From NCBI RefSeq assembly GCF_002304225.1, contig NZ_NSLB01000004.1, forward strand, positions 124,001 to 188,000: DNA of 64,000 nucleotides. Reading direction: 5' to 3'. This document shows, piece after piece, positions 30,988-41,309 of the stretch. The stretch's first letter is position 1. Every line of letters starts with the position of its first letter. The notes below the pieces were generated by a model that made no database searches, was not told the origin of the DNA, and worked only from the letters and a program-made list of their open reading frames with translations. The position numbers and the translations under genes were made by a program. Origin of the DNA: Pseudomonas sp. HAR-UPW-AIA-41 (lineage in GTDB: Bacteria > Pseudomonadota > Gammaproteobacteria > Pseudomonadales > Pseudomonadaceae).

Positions 30988-32487
30988 ATGCTGCGTTATC
31001 TGTTACTGAGCCTCTGTCTTCTGCTGGCGGCCTGCTCCCAAGGTCCCGACAGCGACCGGCTGCAACGTGATCTGCAGGAACGACTGGATCAGGTCTTCGG
31101 GGCCGGCAGCGTGAACATCAGCGAGCTGCAACGGCGCGGGTCTGCCAGCGACGCCCATGCCGACGGGAACAACGTGCAGCGTATTGTTTACTTCGATGCC
31201 CAGCTCAAGCTGACCAGTGCCCGAAACTTCAGTTCCTGGGACTCACCCGGCATTGCCACCTTGATCAGCGCAACCGGAGCAGGCCCCCGCGGCATCAAGG
31301 GCATCAACAGTCAGGGCAATGCCCTTGGCGATCAACTCAGCGTGCACGGCAGCCTCATCTACCGCCGTAATGGCGACGATTGGGACGTACTGCTACCCCA
31401 GGGATTCAGCCCAAGCAAAGCGCCTGAGTTGGGCGAAGACACACCACAGAAGCGCCGCGAGATGCTGATCAGTGCCATCAGTACAGCCCTCAACCTGGCA
31501 CCACAAGGCAGCAACCCACGGCAGATAGAAATCATCCGCGATGAAATGACTCGTACCCTGGCCAGTATCCAGGGGCGCATCAGTCGTCAGGAAAATGGCT
31601 TTGGCATCGCCAGCGGCAGCACCAGTGGCCAATACAGTCGGTTTGCCAAGGCTTTCAGCAGCCAGCTTCGCGAGCAGGGCATAAACATGACTCCGCTGAC
31701 CACCGAAGGCGGACTGGAGAATCTGGAGCTGTTGCGTAACGGAGAAACCACCCTGGCCCTGTCGCAGAGCGACCTAAGCCACCAGGCACTGGTCGGTAGC
31801 GGCCCGTTTACTGGGGACACGCCGTTCACCCAGTTGCGCGCCCTGGCCAGCCTCTACCCTGAGCCACTGCATGTGCTGGTACTCAAGGGTGGCCCCAAGA
31901 GCATCAGCGAACTGGCTGGCAAGCGGGTCAATATCGGCCCGGCGGGCTCGGCAAGTCAGAGCACCGCGCTGGCCGTACTGGCCGCTCACGGCATTCTCCG
32001 TGAACAGCTGGCGATGGCCCGTGAACTGGATTTGCCGGAATCCCTGAAGGCTCTGCGCGATGGCGAGGTGGATGCCATCGTGCAGGTCATCGGCGCCCCC
32101 GCTGATGCCATCCGTGCCGCCAGCGAAGATCTCGAGCTGCGCCTGCTGCCTCTCAAGGCCGATGCCGTGCGTCAGGTGCTGGAGCAAGTCCCCGGCACCT
32201 TTGCCCTGCAACTACCCAGCGGCACCTACCCGCGTCAGCAACAGCCACTGGCCACACTGGCCGTCAGCAGCGTGCTGCTGTGTGACGCCAGCCTGAGTAC
32301 CAACGAAGCCAAACAGCTGGTCACCAGCCTTTTTGCCGGCAACCACCAGTGGCTGGCGGCGGGCAGTGTGCAGGGCGCCCAGCTGTCGGTGGCCAATGCA
32401 CGCCGCGGCCTGAGCGTTCCATTACATGAAGGCGCCATACAGGCACTGCAGACATTGAGCCAGGGCAGCGGCAAACAGGTGGATTGA
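30988..32487 (+). CDS. TAXI-family binding lipoprotein with an N-terminal extension
   Basis: A 499-aa lipoprotein: signal peptide with lipobox LLAAC (mature Cys16). Residues from about 205 match the TAXI group of TRAP solute receptors (GIASGSTSGQYSRFAKAF, GGLENLELLRNGETTLALSQSD, LRALASLYPEPLHVLVLKGG, GKRVNIGPAGSASQSTA). The roughly 180 residues before this domain are not recognised and make the protein longer than usual TAXI proteins of about 320 aa. No TRAP membrane subunit is nearby; instead it follows gltS by 2 bp. Confidence 0.85.
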   Translation: MLRYLLLSLCLLLAACSQGPDSDRLQRDLQERLDQVFGAGSVNISELQRRGSASDAHADGNNVQRIVYFDAQLKLTSARNFSSWDSPGIATLISATGAGPRGIKGINSQGNALGDQLSVHGSLIYRRNGDDWDVLLPQGFSPSKAPELGEDTPQKRREMLISAISTALNLAPQGSNPRQIEIIRDEMTRTLASIQGRISRQENGFGIASGSTSGQYSRFAKAFSSQLREQGINMTPLTTEGGLENLELLRNGETTLALSQSDLSHQALVGSGPFTGDTPFTQLRALASLYPEPLHVLVLKGGPKSISELAGKRVNIGPAGSASQSTALAVLAAHGILREQLAMARELDLPESLKALRDGEVDAIVQVIGAPADAIRAASEDLELRLLPLKADAVRQVLEQVPGTFALQLPSGTYPRQQQPLATLAVSSVLLCDASLSTNEAKQLVTSLFAGNHQWLAAGSVQGAQLSVANARRGLSVPLHEGAIQALQTLSQGSGKQVD

Positions 32488-32538
32488 ATCTAGACTTCTG
32501 TCAGATCAGGGTTGAATCCCCGCTGACAGAGGTTTCGC

Positions 32539-35142
32539 ATGCGCCCTTACATGGCCTTGGCCGGCAAACTGGCCGCAGCCTATCTGTTCTTCAGCATGCT
32601 GTGGATATTCCTCAGCGACAGTTTGCTGAGTTTTCTGTTCAGCGATGCTGAGCAGATCGCCCTGCTGCAGACCAGCAAAGGGCTGCTGTTTGTCGTGCTC
32701 AGCAGCCTTGCTATTGGTCTGCTGGCCATGTCGCTCGGTGAACGACTGGCGCGCAATGAGACACTGCTGCAACGCCGTACCGCTGAGCGCGATGAAATCG
32801 AAGAGCATGGCCACATAGGAAGTTGGCACTATGACGGCCAGTTCCACTGGTCACTCCAGGCAACACGTCTGCTAGGCTGCTCGACCGATTGCTCACTGGA
32901 GGAACTGCTGATCCTGATCTGCCCGGCAGACCGAGGGGGCCTGCAGCGCTCACTGATCGCCTGCCTGGACGAGCAACAGGATGGCTTCACGCTGAATCTG
33001 CAGCTCAATCGTGCGCCTACCCCCCATACCAGCCAGTGGCTGCAAATCTGTGCCCAGCGCAGTGGCACAGACAGCCAGTTGCACGGCACCCTGCGCGATA
33101 TCACCAGCCAGCGCCACGACCAGGAAGCCCTGCGCGAAAGCGAGCAGCGCTTTCGCCGACTGCTTGAGCAGACCCCACGCATCGCCGTTCAGGCCTATGA
33201 CCGAGAGCGCCGGGTGATTTTCTGGAACAGCTCCAGCGAGCGCCTCTACGGCTACAGCCTGACAGAAGCACTGGGGCGGCACCTCGAAGAGCTGATCATC
33301 CCGGAGCCGATGCAGTCCAAGGTCATCGGAGATATTCAGCGCTGGATGAATGGCGGCGCTCCTCTCCCGCCCAGCGAACTGGCGCTAAAACGTAAGGATG
33401 GCAGCCTGGTCTGGGTCTACTCATCTCACCTGTTGCTGCGAAACCGGCAAAATCAGCCAGAGATGTATTGTCTGGACATTGACCTGAGCGAGCTCAAGCA
33501 GACCAGCATGGCGCTACACAACAGCGAGCTGCGCTTCCGTCAGTTGGTCGAACAATTGGGAGAAGCCATCTTCCTCTGCGACACCCAACTATTCCTGCGT
33601 TTCATCAATCCGGCCTGGCTCCGCCTGCATAAACGCTCAGAAGCCGAATGTCTGGGACAACCGCTGTGGCAGTTTTTCCATCCTGAAGATGCGACGCTAC
33701 TGCGCGAACGCGCAGCGGCCATTATCAATGGTCAGGAGCAGCACTGGAGTCGCGAACTTCGCCTGCGCAGCAATGACCACCAAACCCACTGGGTGCGCCT
33801 TGAGATCGCCCGTGACGCCCTGGACGGCGGCCTACGTGGCAGCCTCACCGACACCCAGTTGCAACACCACAACCGCCAGTTGCAGGAGGCTCGGAACGCT
33901 ACTCTGGATGCACTGCTCAGCCATCGCAGGCCTCAGGAAATTCTGCTCGACATCACCCGTCGACTGGAGCAGATCAACCCAAGCATGCGCACCTCGATCA
34001 TGCTCAAGGATGCCGATAATCGCCTGCACACCGCTGCTGCGCCCACACTGCCGGAAGCCTATCTTCAAGCCATCGAGGGTATCGAAGCTCTTCCCGGCGT
34101 TGGCTCCTGCGGGCACGCCACTGCCACGGGCGAGCTAACGATAGCCGCAGACCTGCAGCAACATCCCAATTGGGCCAACTATCGCCAACTGGTTGCCAGC
34201 TTTGGTCTGCGGGCCTGTTGGTCATTGCCCTTCAAGAATGAGCGCGGGGAGGTACTGGGCACCTTTGGCGTGTATTACGACGAGCCAACTCAACCCAGCG
34301 CCAGCGATATCCGCCTGGTAGCCGACTTTACCCGTCTGATCGTGCTTACCCTTGAGCAATCGCGGCGCGAAGACGAGCGTGAAAATAGCGAGCAGCTTTT
34401 CCGGGCAACCTTCGAGCAGGCCGCAAGCGGCCTGGCACTGGTCAGCACCCAGGGCCGCTTCCTCAGGGTCAACCAGCACATGTGCTTACTTCTGGGCTAC
34501 AGCGAAGATGAACTGCTGCAAATGACCTTCCAGGAGGTCACCTATCCCGCCGACATCGACAGTGACCTTCAGCAAACCCGCCTGCTACGCGATGGTGAGA
34601 TTTCCCGCTACAGCCGCGACAAACGCTACAAACGTAAAGACGGGAGCCTACTGTGGGGCCGGCTTGATGTTTCACTGCATCGCAGCGCTCAGGGCGAGCC
34701 GCAATTCTACATATCCAGCGTGCAGGACATTGGCTGGCGCAAACAGCAGGAGCAGGAGCTCCAACTGGCCGCCACGGTGTTTCACAGCAGCCATGAAGCC
34801 ATGGTGCTGATCGACACTCAGCGTCAGGTTGTAACCGCCAACCCGGCTTTTACCCGTCTCACAGGGCTTCCTCTGGAGCAACTGCTCGGCCGCCGTTTAC
34901 CACCACCAGATCGCCATGGTGCCGGACGCCGACAGTTGCGCCATGTATGGCAACAACTGCACGAACACGGTCATTGGAGCGGAGAGATACAAGCCCAATT
35001 CAGAGACAGGAAATATCGCCTATGGCTCAGCGCCAGCCGCACCAGCCCCCTTAACGAAAGGGACGAAGAGACGCAGTACATCCTGCTATTCAACGACCTA
35101 GACCCGCGACAAAACGCCACGACAGCTACAGGCGACCACTAG
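32539..35142 (+). CDS. Membrane PAS/GAF multi-sensor protein without an output domain
   Basis: An 867-aa protein. Two N-terminal membrane helices (about 10-32 and 46-66) are followed by three PAS-like domains (about 85-190, 200-320, 325-440), a GAF domain (about 455-605, with SIMLKDADNRL, GSCGHATATGE and CWSLPFKNERGEVLGTFGVYY), and two more PAS domains (about 615-735 with PAC motif YKRKDGSLLWGRLDV, and 745-860). It stops soon after the last PAS. No GGDEF, EAL, kinase or HTH motif is present in it or downstream, although such arrays normally end in one. CAGAGG lies 6 bases before the ATG. Confidence 0.85.
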   Translation: MRPYMALAGKLAAAYLFFSMLWIFLSDSLLSFLFSDAEQIALLQTSKGLLFVVLSSLAIGLLAMSLGERLARNETLLQRRTAERDEIEEHGHIGSWHYDGQFHWSLQATRLLGCSTDCSLEELLILICPADRGGLQRSLIACLDEQQDGFTLNLQLNRAPTPHTSQWLQICAQRSGTDSQLHGTLRDITSQRHDQEALRESEQRFRRLLEQTPRIAVQAYDRERRVIFWNSSSERLYGYSLTEALGRHLEELIIPEPMQSKVIGDIQRWMNGGAPLPPSELALKRKDGSLVWVYSSHLLLRNRQNQPEMYCLDIDLSELKQTSMALHNSELRFRQLVEQLGEAIFLCDTQLFLRFINPAWLRLHKRSEAECLGQPLWQFFHPEDATLLRERAAAIINGQEQHWSRELRLRSNDHQTHWVRLEIARDALDGGLRGSLTDTQLQHHNRQLQEARNATLDALLSHRRPQEILLDITRRLEQINPSMRTSIMLKDADNRLHTAAAPTLPEAYLQAIEGIEALPGVGSCGHATATGELTIAADLQQHPNWANYRQLVASFGLRACWSLPFKNERGEVLGTFGVYYDEPTQPSASDIRLVADFTRLIVLTLEQSRREDERENSEQLFRATFEQAASGLALVSTQGRFLRVNQHMCLLLGYSEDELLQMTFQEVTYPADIDSDLQQTRLLRDGEISRYSRDKRYKRKDGSLLWGRLDVSLHRSAQGEPQFYISSVQDIGWRKQQEQELQLAATVFHSSHEAMVLIDTQRQVVTANPAFTRLTGLPLEQLLGRRLPPPDRHGAGRRQLRHVWQQLHEHGHWSGEIQAQFRDRKYRLWLSASRTSPLNERDEETQYILLFNDLDPRQNATTATGDH

Positions 35143-35220
35143 CCCGAGCCTTGACTCAGATCATCCTGAATGAAGCCTGCAGACCTAGACTGGTCACCTC
35201 AGTTATCCGGAGGGACCATC

Positions 35221-35406
35221 ATGAGAATAGAGCTGAATGCCCTGAGCAAACCACAAGGCCGCGCCTGGCAAGTCTGCCTCGATCAGCACAGTGTGACCTT
35301 CCGCAGCGAAGCCGAAGCCCGCGCCTTTGTTGCCACTCTGGAAGCTCGCCTGCAGGCACCTCACGTGTTACCTCGCGAGTCAAAGAGCCAACGCCTGGCC
35401 AGTTGA
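35221..35406 (+). CDS. Small conserved-looking protein, function unknown
   Basis: A 61-aa soluble protein preceded by a strong ribosome site (CGGAGGGACC) 5-12 bases before the ATG, which argues that it is translated. The sequence begins MRIELNALSKPQGRAWQV and has an alpha/beta pattern (VTFRSEAEARAFVATLEARL) and a basic tail. No family is recognised. It follows the PAS/GAF gene by 78 bp and converges with the MFS gene, whose stop is immediately adjacent. Confidence 0.65.
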   Translation: MRIELNALSKPQGRAWQVCLDQHSVTFRSEAEARAFVATLEARLQAPHVLPRESKSQRLAS

Positions 35407-36591
35407 TCAACGCAGCGGCCGACCCGCTTGCCAGTAACGCGCCAACAGGCTGCTAACCAGAGCCATTGCGGCGCAGCTGCTGATCACCAGGGCCATCGGC
35501 CAGACGCTGCCATCGTGTAGAACGCCGACCAGTGCGGAGCTGACTCCGGCAATCGCAAACTGAATGAAGCCCAACAAAGCCGAGGCACTGCCTGCATGCG
35601 CCGCCTGCCCCGACATCGCGCAGGCGGATGCGTTGGGCAGCAGACACCCCAAGCTGGCAATAGCGACAAACAGCGGTACCAGTAATGGCCATAGCTGCTG
35701 CGGCTGCCAAGCCGATACGGCGAGCAACACAAGGCTAGCCACCAGATGCAGGATCATGATGCGACTGAGCCATACCTGCGGCCCGGCGTAACGCATCAGC
35801 CACGCATTGATCTGAGCAGCAATGATGAAACCAGCTGCATTGGCACCAAAGACCCAGCCAAAATGTTCTGGGGGCACCCCGTAGAGTTCGATGAACACAT
35901 AGGGCGAACCGGCGATGTAGGCGAACATACCGGCCATCACCAAGCCACCGCTGAGGGCGTAGCTGACGAACAACCGGTTGCCCAGCAGCCGCAGATACTG
36001 CTTACCAGCATGCCGGAGGGGGATATGCGGCGCTTGAGGCCGGTGGGTTTCCGGCAACCAAAGTGTCACCGCCAGCGCCGACAGGCCGCTGAGCAGAGTT
36101 AGGGTGATAAAAATCCAGCGCCAGCTGGCATGTTCCAGCAACCAACCACCAGCCAGCGGCGCCAGGATCGGCGCCAGCCCCATGACCAGCATCAGCTGCG
36201 AGAACACCTTGGCCGAAGCCAGCGGGTCGCACAGGTCGCGCACCACCGCACGGGCAATCACCATACCAGCACAACCGCCTAAGGCCTGAACAAATCGGGC
36301 CGCGATCAACTGGTCGAGACTACCGGCCATGGCACAGGCCAGCGACGCCAGGGTGAACAAGGCAATGCCAGCCAAAAGTGGCTGTCGCCGGCCGAAACGA
36401 TCGGCCAGCGGCCCGTAAACCAGTTGGCCGAGAGCGACACCCACAAAGTAGGCCGACAAGCTCAACTGCACATGATCAACATCACTGGCGAATTCACGCG
36501 CCAGGGTCGGGAAGCTCGGCAGGTAGAAATCGATAGCCAGCGGACCGAAGGCACTCAGCGCCCCCAGTATCAACAGAATCGGCAGATTCAC
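35407..36591 (-). CDS. Bcr/CflA-family drug efflux MFS transporter
   Basis: A 394-aa, 12-helix major facilitator. The N-terminus LGALSAFGPLAIDFYLPSFP and the loop GPLADRFGRRQPLL match the Bcr/CflA group (DHA1). These pumps export bicyclomycin, chloramphenicol or similar drugs; the real substrate is unknown. Its ATG is 66 bp from the stop of the RND permease on the same strand, so readthrough from the pump operon is possible. Confidence 0.9.
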   Translation of the reverse strand: MNLPILLILGALSAFGPLAIDFYLPSFPTLAREFASDVDHVQLSLSAYFVGVALGQLVYGPLADRFGRRQPLLAGIALFTLASLACAMAGSLDQLIAARFVQALGGCAGMVIARAVVRDLCDPLASAKVFSQLMLVMGLAPILAPLAGGWLLEHASWRWIFITLTLLSGLSALAVTLWLPETHRPQAPHIPLRHAGKQYLRLLGNRLFVSYALSGGLVMAGMFAYIAGSPYVFIELYGVPPEHFGWVFGANAAGFIIAAQINAWLMRYAGPQVWLSRIMILHLVASLVLLAVSAWQPQQLWPLLVPLFVAIASLGCLLPNASACAMSGQAAHAGSASALLGFIQFAIAGVSSALVGVLHDGSVWPMALVISSCAAMALVSSLLARYWQAGRPLR

Positions 36592-36610
36592 GTCATGCGT
36601 TCTCGGCAGA

Positions 36611-36640
36611 CAACAACGCCACCCGGAGGTGGCGTTGTTG
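36611..36640 (-). terminator. Hairpin between the RND pump and the MFS gene
   Basis: Perfect 13-base arms CAACAACGCCACC / GGTGGCGTTGTTG flank a 4-base loop, 17 bp after the RND permease stop. No clear U-tract follows, so termination may be partial. Confidence 0.6.
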
Positions 36641-36656
36641 GCAAATCGCTATTGAC

Positions 36657-39600
36657 TCAATGCGGGCTGTCACCGTTCGCTGCCGGTTTCTTGCCCAGTT
36701 TATCCAGCTTGGCGCTGAAGCTTTCGACCCACAGGTAGAACATCGGGATCAGGAAGATCGCCAACAGGGTCGCAGCCAGCATGCCGCCGATCACCCCGGT
36801 ACCGATGGAGTGACGGCTGGCCGAACCCGCCCCGGTACTGATGGCCAGTGGCACACAACCCAGGATGAAAGCCAGCGACGTCATCACGATTGGCCGGAAG
36901 CGCAGCTTGGCCGCTTCCAGCGCCGACTCGAAGATGCCCTTGCCTTCCTCGCGTAGCAGCACGGCGAACTCGATGATCAGGATGGCGTTCTTCGCCGCCA
37001 GACCGATCAGGGTGATCAGACCGACCTGGAAGTACAGATCGTTCTGAATACCGCGCAGCCAAACGGCCAGAATCGCACCGAACACAGCAAAGGGCACCGC
37101 CGTGACCACCGCCAGCGGCAGGCTCCAGCGCTCATACTGGGCAGCCAGGATGAGGAACACCATGATCAGACCGAAGACGAAGGCAATACTGCCCGAGCCC
37201 TGACTGGCCAACTCCTGATAGGCCGAACCAACCCAGCCCAGACTGTACTCGCTACCCAGTACTTCATCGGCCACTTCCTGCATCGCCTGCAAGGCCTGAC
37301 CGGAGCTGTAACCAGGCGCCGGACCACCAAGGATCTTCGCTGCCGGGTACACGTTGAAGCGAGAGAAAGTTTCCGGGCCGAGAATACGCTCAACCTTGAG
37401 CAGCGAGGAAAGCGGTACCAGCTCGCCGGTATTGGAACGCACATAGACCTGAGCCAGGTCCTGTGGCTTGCGACGGAACTCGGCCTCGGACTGCAGGCTG
37501 ACCTTCCAGGTGCGCCCGTACAGGTTGAAATCGTTGACGTAGTAACTACCGAACGTGGACTGCATAGCCACGAACACATCATTGATCGCCACCCCCAAGG
37601 CCCTGGCCTTGGTACGGTCCAGATCCATGTAGTACTGGGGAATATTGGCGCTAAAGGTGGTCTGCATTCCGGCCAGTTCCGGTCGTTTGCTGGCCGCTGC
37701 CAGGAAGGCCTGCACCTTTGCCGCCATATCGGCAATGCTTGCGCCGCCGCGATTCTGAATGTAGCCCTCGAAGCCTCCCGTGGTGCTCATGCCGGTGATA
37801 GGCGGAGGGTTGAAGGACATCACCACACCATCCTTCTCCGAAAGCCCCATCCCCATGAAGGTACGGGTCAGGTTGCGGGCATCCAGCTCAGGCGTGGTGC
37901 GCTCTTCCCAGTCCTTGAGCGGCACAAAGGTTACTGCCGAGCTGGTGCGGTTGCTATTGGAGAGAATGTCCATGCCGGCGAAGGTCAACACATCGCGAGT
38001 GGCCGGGTGTGCCATCAATTTCTTGTCAAAATCGCTGGTCAAAGCCTCAGTACGCGATAGCGAGGCCGCAGGTGGCAGGAAATAGGCATTAAGCACATAC
38101 CCCTGATCTTCATCAGGGACCAACGCGGTCGGTACGCGGGAGAACAAGCCTACGGTCAAGGCAATCATGCCGCAGAAGAGCACAAGGCCAACCAGCGAGC
38201 GCTTGAGGAAAAAGCTCACCCCTGCGCCATAGGCCTCGGTCATCTTGTCGAAGACGCGGTTGAACGCACGGAACGGCGCAATCGGCTCCTTGTGTTCATT
38301 CTTCAACAACAGTGCGCACAGTGCCGGTGACAGGGTCAGGGCAACAACGCCGGAGATCACCACAGACACCGCGATGGTAATCGCGAACTGCTTGTACATC
38401 TCTCCCGTCAGGCCGCCCAGGAAGCCAACCGGTACGAATACAGCGCACAGCACAAGAACAATGGCGATGATCGGCCCGGTCACCTCCTCCATGGCCTTGA
38501 CTGCCGCATCACGGGCATTGAGCTTCTCGGTACGCATCACCCGTTCGACGTTCTCGATGACCACAATGGCGTCGTCCACCACGATACCGATGGCCAGCAC
38601 CAGACCGAACAGCGTCAGCAGGTTGATCGAAAAGCCCAGCAGGTACATCCCGGCGAAGGTACCAACCAACGACACCGGAATAGCCAGGACCGGAATCAGG
38701 GTAGCGCGCCAGTTCTGCAGGAAGATAAAGACCACCAGCACCACCAGCACCAAAGCCTCTGCGAAGGTATGCATCACCTCCTCGATGGAGACCTTGACGA
38801 ACACCGTGGTGTCATAGGGGATCTTGTAATCGATGCCCGGAGGGAAACGCTCAGACAAACGGCTCATGGTGTCACGCACAGCCTGAGCAGTATCCAGAGC
38901 ATTGGCACCCGGTTGCAGATAGATGCCGAAGGACGCGTTGCGCTTGCCGTTGAGCGAGGTCACCAGCGAGTAATCCTGAGCGCCCAGCTCAACACGGGCG
39001 ACATCACCCAGAGTCAGACTGGCACCGCTGGCGTCGCTGCGCAGAATGATCTGCTCAAACTGCTTGGGGTCGACCAACCGGCCCTGGGTCGTCACCGTGT
39101 AGGTAAAGGCTTGCGGCTCGTTGAGCGGCTCCTGACCAAAACTACCGGCTGCGAACTGCGAGTTCTGTTCGCGAATGGCATTGACCACATCGCTGGAGGT
39201 GAGGTTGTACTGCGCCAGTTTGTCCGGGCGCAGCCAGATGCGCATCGAATAGTCCTTGGCGCCGAACTGGGTCACGTCGCCCACACCGGGCAGACGTTTG
39301 AGTTCGTCGATCACGTTGATCAGCGCATAGTTACTGATGGCTACCGGATTTTCCGAGTCATCCGGGGAAAACATCGACACCACCTGCAGGATGTCCGACG
39401 ATTTTTTCACCACCGTCACACCCTGACGACGAACTTCCTCCGGCAGTTTGGCCAGAGCAGCCTGTACCCGGTTGTTGACGTCGATCGTGGCCTGATCGGG
39501 ATCACGCCCCACTTCGAAGTAGACCGAAAGGCTCATGCTGCCGCTGCCAGCCGAGGTCGACTGCTGGTAGATCATGCCCTCAACGCCGTTGATCTGCTGT

Positions 39601-39800
39601 TCCAACGGCGCGGCAACGGTTTCAGCAATGACCTGGGCACTAGCACCGGGGTAGTTGGCGCTGACCTGCACCTGAGGTGGCAGGATCTGCGGATACTGCG
39701 CCACCGGGAGGCTCTGAATGGCGGCCAGACCGGCCAGCAGGATGACGATTGAGATGACCGTGGCGAAGATCGGCCGATCAATAAAGAAACGTGAGATCAC
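36657..39800 (-). CDS. RND multidrug efflux permease (HAE1 family)
   Basis: A 1047-aa proton-driven inner-membrane pump of the AcrB/MexB class. The N-terminus [19 protein letters not shown] and [23 protein letters not shown] are diagnostic. TM4 carries the proton-relay aspartates in [14 protein letters not shown], and the late motif [15 protein letters not shown] is also present. It follows its adaptor by 12 bp. No outer-membrane factor gene and no local repressor are found, so it must borrow a TolC/OprM-type channel. It is not close enough to MexB, MexD or MexF by eye to assign a symbol. Confidence 0.95.
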   Translation of the reverse strand: MISRFFIDRPIFATVISIVILLAGLAAIQSLPVAQYPQILPPQVQVSANYPGASAQVIAETVAAPLEQQINGVEGMIYQQSTSAGSGSMSLSVYFEVGRDPDQATIDVNNRVQAALAKLPEEVRRQGVTVVKKSSDILQVVSMFSPDDSENPVAISNYALINVIDELKRLPGVGDVTQFGAKDYSMRIWLRPDKLAQYNLTSSDVVNAIREQNSQFAAGSFGQEPLNEPQAFTYTVTTQGRLVDPKQFEQIILRSDASGASLTLGDVARVELGAQDYSLVTSLNGKRNASFGIYLQPGANALDTAQAVRDTMSRLSERFPPGIDYKIPYDTTVFVKVSIEEVMHTFAEALVLVVLVVFIFLQNWRATLIPVLAIPVSLVGTFAGMYLLGFSINLLTLFGLVLAIGIVVDDAIVVIENVERVMRTEKLNARDAAVKAMEEVTGPIIAIVLVLCAVFVPVGFLGGLTGEMYKQFAITIAVSVVISGVVALTLSPALCALLLKNEHKEPIAPFRAFNRVFDKMTEAYGAGVSFFLKRSLVGLVLFCGMIALTVGLFSRVPTALVPDEDQGYVLNAYFLPPAASLSRTEALTSDFDKKLMAHPATRDVLTFAGMDILSNSNRTSSAVTFVPLKDWEERTTPELDARNLTRTFMGMGLSEKDGVVMSFNPPPITGMSTTGGFEGYIQNRGGASIADMAAKVQAFLAAASKRPELAGMQTTFSANIPQYYMDLDRTKARALGVAINDVFVAMQSTFGSYYVNDFNLYGRTWKVSLQSEAEFRRKPQDLAQVYVRSNTGELVPLSSLLKVERILGPETFSRFNVYPAAKILGGPAPGYSSGQALQAMQEVADEVLGSEYSLGWVGSAYQELASQGSGSIAFVFGLIMVFLILAAQYERWSLPLAVVTAVPFAVFGAILAVWLRGIQNDLYFQVGLITLIGLAAKNAILIIEFAVLLREEGKGIFESALEAAKLRFRPIVMTSLAFILGCVPLAISTGAGSASRHSIGTGVIGGMLAATLLAIFLIPMFYLWVESFSAKLDKLGKKPAANGDSPH

Positions 39801-39812
39801 TGGGGCGACTCC

Positions 39813-40961
39813 TTACGGCTTCGTGGCGGCAGTGGGCTCGACAACCTTGACCGGCTGATCCGGACGCACTCGAATCAGTCCATCGACGATGACCCGCTCA
39901 CCCGAACTCAGACCGGAACGAATGATCCAGCGACCATTCAGGGTGTAGTCCGTATCCACCGGGCGAGCACGGGCTACGCCCTGTTCATCCACCACATAGA
40001 CGAAGTTGCCTGCAGGCCCCTGAGCCAGGGCCTTTTCCGGCACGGTGATGGAGTTCGGCCGGACCATGCCGGAGATGCGGATACGGACAAACTGTCCTGG
40101 CAGCAGAGCCTGCTCGGGGTTAGGCACGATGGCGCGCGCGCTGACTGTGCCGGTGCCCTTGTCGATCAGGCTGTCGGTGAAGTCGACCTTGCCCTTCTGG
40201 GCATACAGGCTGCCGTCGCCGAAGATGATCTCGGCGGTCAGTTGGTTGTCTGCCGGCAAACGCACCACACCGCTTTGCACGGCCTCACGCAGACGCGCAG
40301 CCTCACGGTCGGCGTAGGCATAGTTGACGTAGATCGGGTCGAGCTGGGTGATCTGGGTCAGCAGGCTGGAATTGGGGTCGTTGGCGACGATCAGGCTGCC
40401 TTCGGACACCGCTTCCTTGCTGGTGATACCGGAAATCGGCGCTTCTACCGTGGTGTAGTCGAGGTCAATCTGCTTGGACTGCACCTCGGCCTTGGCCGCC
40501 TCGATATTGGCCTTGCTCTGCTCAAAGTTGGAAATGGCATTATCCAGCTCGCTTTCGCTGGCAAAGCCCTTCTTCTGCAATTCGCGAATACGTCGCAGGT
40601 CGCGTTCGGTCTGGCGGTAACGTGCCTGCTCCTGGGCCAGAGCGCCTTTGGCACGAGCCAGGGCCGCTTGGTAGGTGCGCGGGTCAATGCTGAACAGCAC
40701 CTGCCCCTGCTTCACCTGAGAGCCTTCCTGGTAATTACGCTGCTGCAGGATGCCACTGACCTGAGCCCTGACCTGTACCTCACGGTAGCCTGCGGTACGA
40801 CCTGGGTACTCCAGAAAGAAGCTGACGTCCTCGCTCTTGGCGACAGCAACAACCACTTCGGCCGGTGGCATGGCCTGCGCGGCAGGATTGGCCAGGGCGG
40901 AAGAACAGGTGAAGGCGGCCAGAACGGCCAGGGCGAAGGGCAAACCACGATCCAGCGGCAT
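39813..40961 (-). CDS. RND periplasmic adaptor subunit (membrane fusion protein)
   Basis: A 382-aa adaptor linking the RND permease to an outer-membrane channel. A Sec signal peptide (LPFALAVLAAFTCSSALA) ends near residue 22; no lipobox cysteine follows at the cleavage site, so unlike MexA it is probably not lipidated. Lipoyl-like halves (VRAQVSGILQQRNYQEGSQV and DYTTVEAPISGI) flank a coiled-coil hairpin (about 95-145), and a C-terminal barrel follows. The start at 40961 has AGGAGA at good spacing; the frame is open 16 codons upstream. It is the first gene of the pump operon. Confidence 0.93.
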   Translation of the reverse strand: MPLDRGLPFALAVLAAFTCSSALANPAAQAMPPAEVVVAVAKSEDVSFFLEYPGRTAGYREVQVRAQVSGILQQRNYQEGSQVKQGQVLFSIDPRTYQAALARAKGALAQEQARYRQTERDLRRIRELQKKGFASESELDNAISNFEQSKANIEAAKAEVQSKQIDLDYTTVEAPISGITSKEAVSEGSLIVANDPNSSLLTQITQLDPIYVNYAYADREAARLREAVQSGVVRLPADNQLTAEIIFGDGSLYAQKGKVDFTDSLIDKGTGTVSARAIVPNPEQALLPGQFVRIRISGMVRPNSITVPEKALAQGPAGNFVYVVDEQGVARARPVDTDYTLNGRWIIRSGLSSGERVIVDGLIRVRPDQPVKVVEPTAATKP

Positions 40962-41077
40962 ACAAAGGGTCTCCTGCCAGCAATCAGCACCGAGACAACC
41001 GCTCGGCACCGATTATTTTCAATTTATGTCCTGCCGGCACTGTAGCTGCAAATACCCCTACCCCGCCACCGCAGCGC

Positions 41078-41278
41078 TCAGGCGCGAGCCTTTACCTCAT
41101 AACCCTCATCCGCAATCAAAGCCATAATCTGCTCACTGCTGAGTGCACTACCGACCCGCACCTCGCTTGCAGCCAAGTCAACATCGACCACCGCTTCGTT
41201 ATCTGCAGCCAGCAGAGCCTGGGTAATAGCCTTCACACAGTGGGCACAACTCATACCCTTAACCTCAAATACACGCAT
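41078..41278 (-). CDS. copZ: Copper chaperone CopZ
   Basis: A 66-aa heavy-metal-associated domain with the copper site MSCAHC (Cys11, Cys14) and the usual ferredoxin-like fold pattern. It shuttles Cu(I) to the CopA ATPase or to CueR. AAGGAG lies upstream of the ATG at 41278; the longer in-frame extension has no similarity. A CueR-type operator lies 57-62 bp upstream. It is divergent from the copA side of the module. Confidence 0.93.
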   Translation of the reverse strand: MRVFEVKGMSCAHCVKAITQALLAADNEAVVDVDLAASEVRVGSALSSEQIMALIADEGYEVKARA

Positions 41279-41309
41279 AACGTATCTCCTTGTATCGATC
41301 AGAGGTTCT

